64,000 nucleotides of DNA. Source: Fulvimarina sp. GTDB lineage: Bacteria; Pseudomonadota; Alphaproteobacteria; Rhizobiales; Rhizobiaceae. Every line of letters starts with the position of its first letter. Positions within the stretch are counted from its first letter, which is position 1. The stretch covers positions 18,032 through 82,031 of the forward strand of contig PACL01000061.1 in NCBI GenBank assembly GCA_002700095.1, given 5' to 3'. The position numbers and the translations under genes were made by a program. This document shows positions 62,590 through 64,000 of the stretch, one piece after another. The notes below the pieces were generated by a model that was not told the DNA's origin, made no database searches, and saw only the letters and a program-made list of their open reading frames with translations.

Positions 62590-63507
62590 ATGACGACCCG
62601 CGTGATCAAATCCGGCAATATCAAGTACGCCCTCTCGGCCGGCGACCCGTTCGTGGCGGCGATCGACCCCGGCGAGACGGTGACGGTTGAGACCGCGATC
62701 AATATCAATGACGGGGTGATCAAGGCCGTCGGGCAACAGCTGACGCCCGAGGACGTCACCATGCCTTTCGTCAACGGTGCGACCGGGCCGATCGAGGTGC
62801 GCGGGGCCAAGCCCGGCGACATGCTGAGCGTCGAGATCCTCGACATGGAACTCGACACGCTGGGCTTCACTTCCCTGTGGCCCGGCATCGGCATGTTTCC
62901 TGATTGGGTCCGCCACAAGGAGTTCGGCATCCAGACCCGGGTGGTGGAGGTCAGCGACGGCGTCGTTCACTGGAACGACAAGGTCAAGCTTCCCGTCCGC
63001 CCGATGATCGGGGTCGTCGGCGTCGCCCCGGTCCATGGTTCGGTGCTGACCGTCGACAACGGCACCCATGGCGGCAATCTCGACGTCCAGGAGATCACCA
63101 CCGGCAACAGGGTGTCGATGCGCGTCCACCACGAAGGCGCACACCTGTTCCTCGGCGATTGCCATGCGATCCAGGGCGACGGCGAATGCAACGGTATGGG
63201 GGCGATCGAGATCGCCACCGTGCTGACGGTTCGGATTCACTTGGCGAAGGCGCCGGAGCGTCTGACCTGGCCGCGCTTCGAAACGCCGACCCACATCGGC
63301 ACCATCGCCTGCGCCCGCCCCCTCGAGGACGCCATGCGCATCGCCTTCGAGGAAATGATCTACTGGTTGGAGGACGACTACGGCATCCCGGCGCCCGAAG
63401 CCTACATGCTGCTCGGCCAGATCGCCGAGGCGCGCTGCACCCAGGTCGTCAACCCAAAATATACCTATGTCTGCACCGTGGCCAAGGAGATCCTGGCGGC
63501 GTTCTGA
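62590..63507 (+). CDS. Acetamidase/formamidase family hydrolase (FmdA/AmdA)
   Basis: 305 aa from the ATG at 62590, 23 bp after the permease. FmdA-type features: GATGPIEVRGAKPGDMLSVE, HGGNLDVQEITTGNRVSMRV, LFLGDCHAIQGDGECNGMGA (metal and catalytic region) and GIPAPEAYMLLGQIAEARCT. These enzymes hydrolyse formamide or acetamide to ammonia and the acid. With the upstream importer, it would provide nitrogen from an amide. Its C-terminal end matches the shorter FmdA variant. Confidence 0.9.
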   Translation: MTTRVIKSGNIKYALSAGDPFVAAIDPGETVTVETAININDGVIKAVGQQLTPEDVTMPFVNGATGPIEVRGAKPGDMLSVEILDMELDTLGFTSLWPGIGMFPDWVRHKEFGIQTRVVEVSDGVVHWNDKVKLPVRPMIGVVGVAPVHGSVLTVDNGTHGGNLDVQEITTGNRVSMRVHHEGAHLFLGDCHAIQGDGECNGMGAIEIATVLTVRIHLAKAPERLTWPRFETPTHIGTIACARPLEDAMRIAFEEMIYWLEDDYGIPAPEAYMLLGQIAEARCTQVVNPKYTYVCTVAKEILAAF

Positions 63508-64000
63508 CAGGAGATACGAGTGGCCCGGGCGGCGCTTGGGTCGCAACCCCTTGCGCCGGTTTAAGAGCGGGTTGACGGCATGAGCCGGGAGACCCGCCGC
63601 CCGCTACGCTTGGTCGCGCTTTCTGGACGATCCCGAATGCCCGCTTTCGAGGCAGGGCGCTCAGCGGTCGGGCAGCGAGGCTGCCGCGCGCCGGGGCATC
63701 CCAAGCACGACGTTCATCGCCTCAGGCCCGCGTGCGCGCCGACCGGGGCCTCGTCGCCCTCCGCGATCAGCAACGGCCGGCGCGCAGGCTGGCAAAGCGT
63801 CCGGACGAGTGGCCCGAACCACAGTGACGCCCCTGCCGCGGTATCGACCCGCTTGCAGCCTCTAGCGCAGGGCGACCATGCTGGGATCCGGGCGTTGCGG
63901 GCGCGGTGTCGCGCTCCAGCCAGCCGGACCACACTCCATCCGGGTTCTTCGGCTTCAACCGTCCGACGAGGATCCGCAGATTCTGGTTCTCGCGCTCGAG
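63508..64000. other. Right-hand end of the window, mostly without recognisable genes
   Basis: About 490 bp after the formamidase. A partial minus-strand frame enters from the window edge (see next entry). Otherwise nothing is recognised. Confidence 0.4.
63767..64000 (-). CDS. Partial unknown reading frame at the window edge
   Basis: The minus strand is open from the window edge to a stop at 63767 and begins LERENQNLRILVGRLKPKNP, a possible leucine-zipper-like helix followed by low-complexity sequence. The first half could be the end of a transposase or another coiled-coil protein beyond the edge. Codon use and content of the rest look non-coding, so a real gene is doubtful. Confidence 0.25.
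   Translation of the reverse strand, partial: LERENQNLRILVGRLKPKNPDGVWSGWLERDTAPATPGSQHGRPALEAASGSIPRQGRHCGSGHSSGRFASLRAGRC

Noticed and set aside
1-64000. CRISPR arrays, rRNA and tRNA genes
   Set aside because: No regularly spaced repeats and no recognisable tRNA or rRNA signatures were seen.

Overview
The window is about 64 kb of GC-rich (mid-60s % by eye) chromosomal DNA from an alphaproteobacterium. It most resembles Hyphomicrobiales (Rhizobiales), perhaps an Aurantimonadaceae-like soil, plant or marine heterotroph. The reasons are the codon bias, the many ABC importers with dedicated catabolic enzymes, a multi-gene Che operon, a TadD-like TPR lipoprotein, a rhizobial-type intergenic palindromic repeat, and the many ATGA stop/start overlaps. 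The genus is an inference; no rRNA or tRNA gene was seen.

Layout. 1-5.4 kb: the truncated end of an IS5-type insertion sequence, a large RTX protein with a beta-solenoid-like body, and a lone phage-tail-fibre-like protein (DUF2793 plus S74 chaperone). 5.5-13.6 kb: a RimK-type ATP-grasp ligase paired with a GNAT/C39-peptidase fusion, a lone cheW, an SDR, an NlpC/P60 peptidase, an M17 aminopeptidase and a TPR lipoprotein with a CtrA-like box upstream. 13.6-26.1 kb: a ten-gene minus-strand chemosensory operon (STAS, cheY, cheA, cheW, two MCPs, cheW, cheR, cheB and a soluble MCP-like coiled-coil protein), with several steps translationally coupled. 26.6-29.6 kb: a tetronate module (DUF1537 kinase, DeoR regulator, divergent pdxA2). 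29.7-36.4 kb: an arabinoside uptake and hydrolysis operon (CUT1-type ABC importer, GH51 arabinofuranosidase, ArsR-like regulator) with a candidate shared operator. 36.6-47.4 kb: a LacI-controlled plus-strand operon with a ribose-type ABC importer, a HisD-like dehydrogenase, LacI, an unknown 181-aa protein, a metallo-beta-lactamase-fold hydrolase, a lambda-crystallin/L-gulonate 3-dehydrogenase homologue and an SDR. Strong palindromic operators mark its two ends. 47.4-56.7 kb: a minus-strand amine or imino-acid operon (GlpD-like flavoprotein, polar amino-acid ABC importer, demethylase-type NADH:flavin oxidoreductase, HAD, DAO-family oxidase). 56.8-58.9 kb: a LysR regulator with an enolase-superfamily sugar-acid dehydratase. 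58.9-59.9 kb: apparent gene debris. 59.9-63.5 kb: an SsuABC/TauABC-type importer followed by a formamidase/acetamidase.

How it fits together. Most of the window is a set of carbon and nitrogen scavenging modules, each pairing an importer, a regulator and oxidoreductases. The Che operon supplies a sensory pathway. The most novel-looking parts are the soluble two-tip MCP-like protein at the end of the Che operon, the LacI operon's possible lactone/aldonate oxidation route with an unknown 181-aa protein, the RimK and GNAT-C39 pair, and the solenoid-RTX protein.
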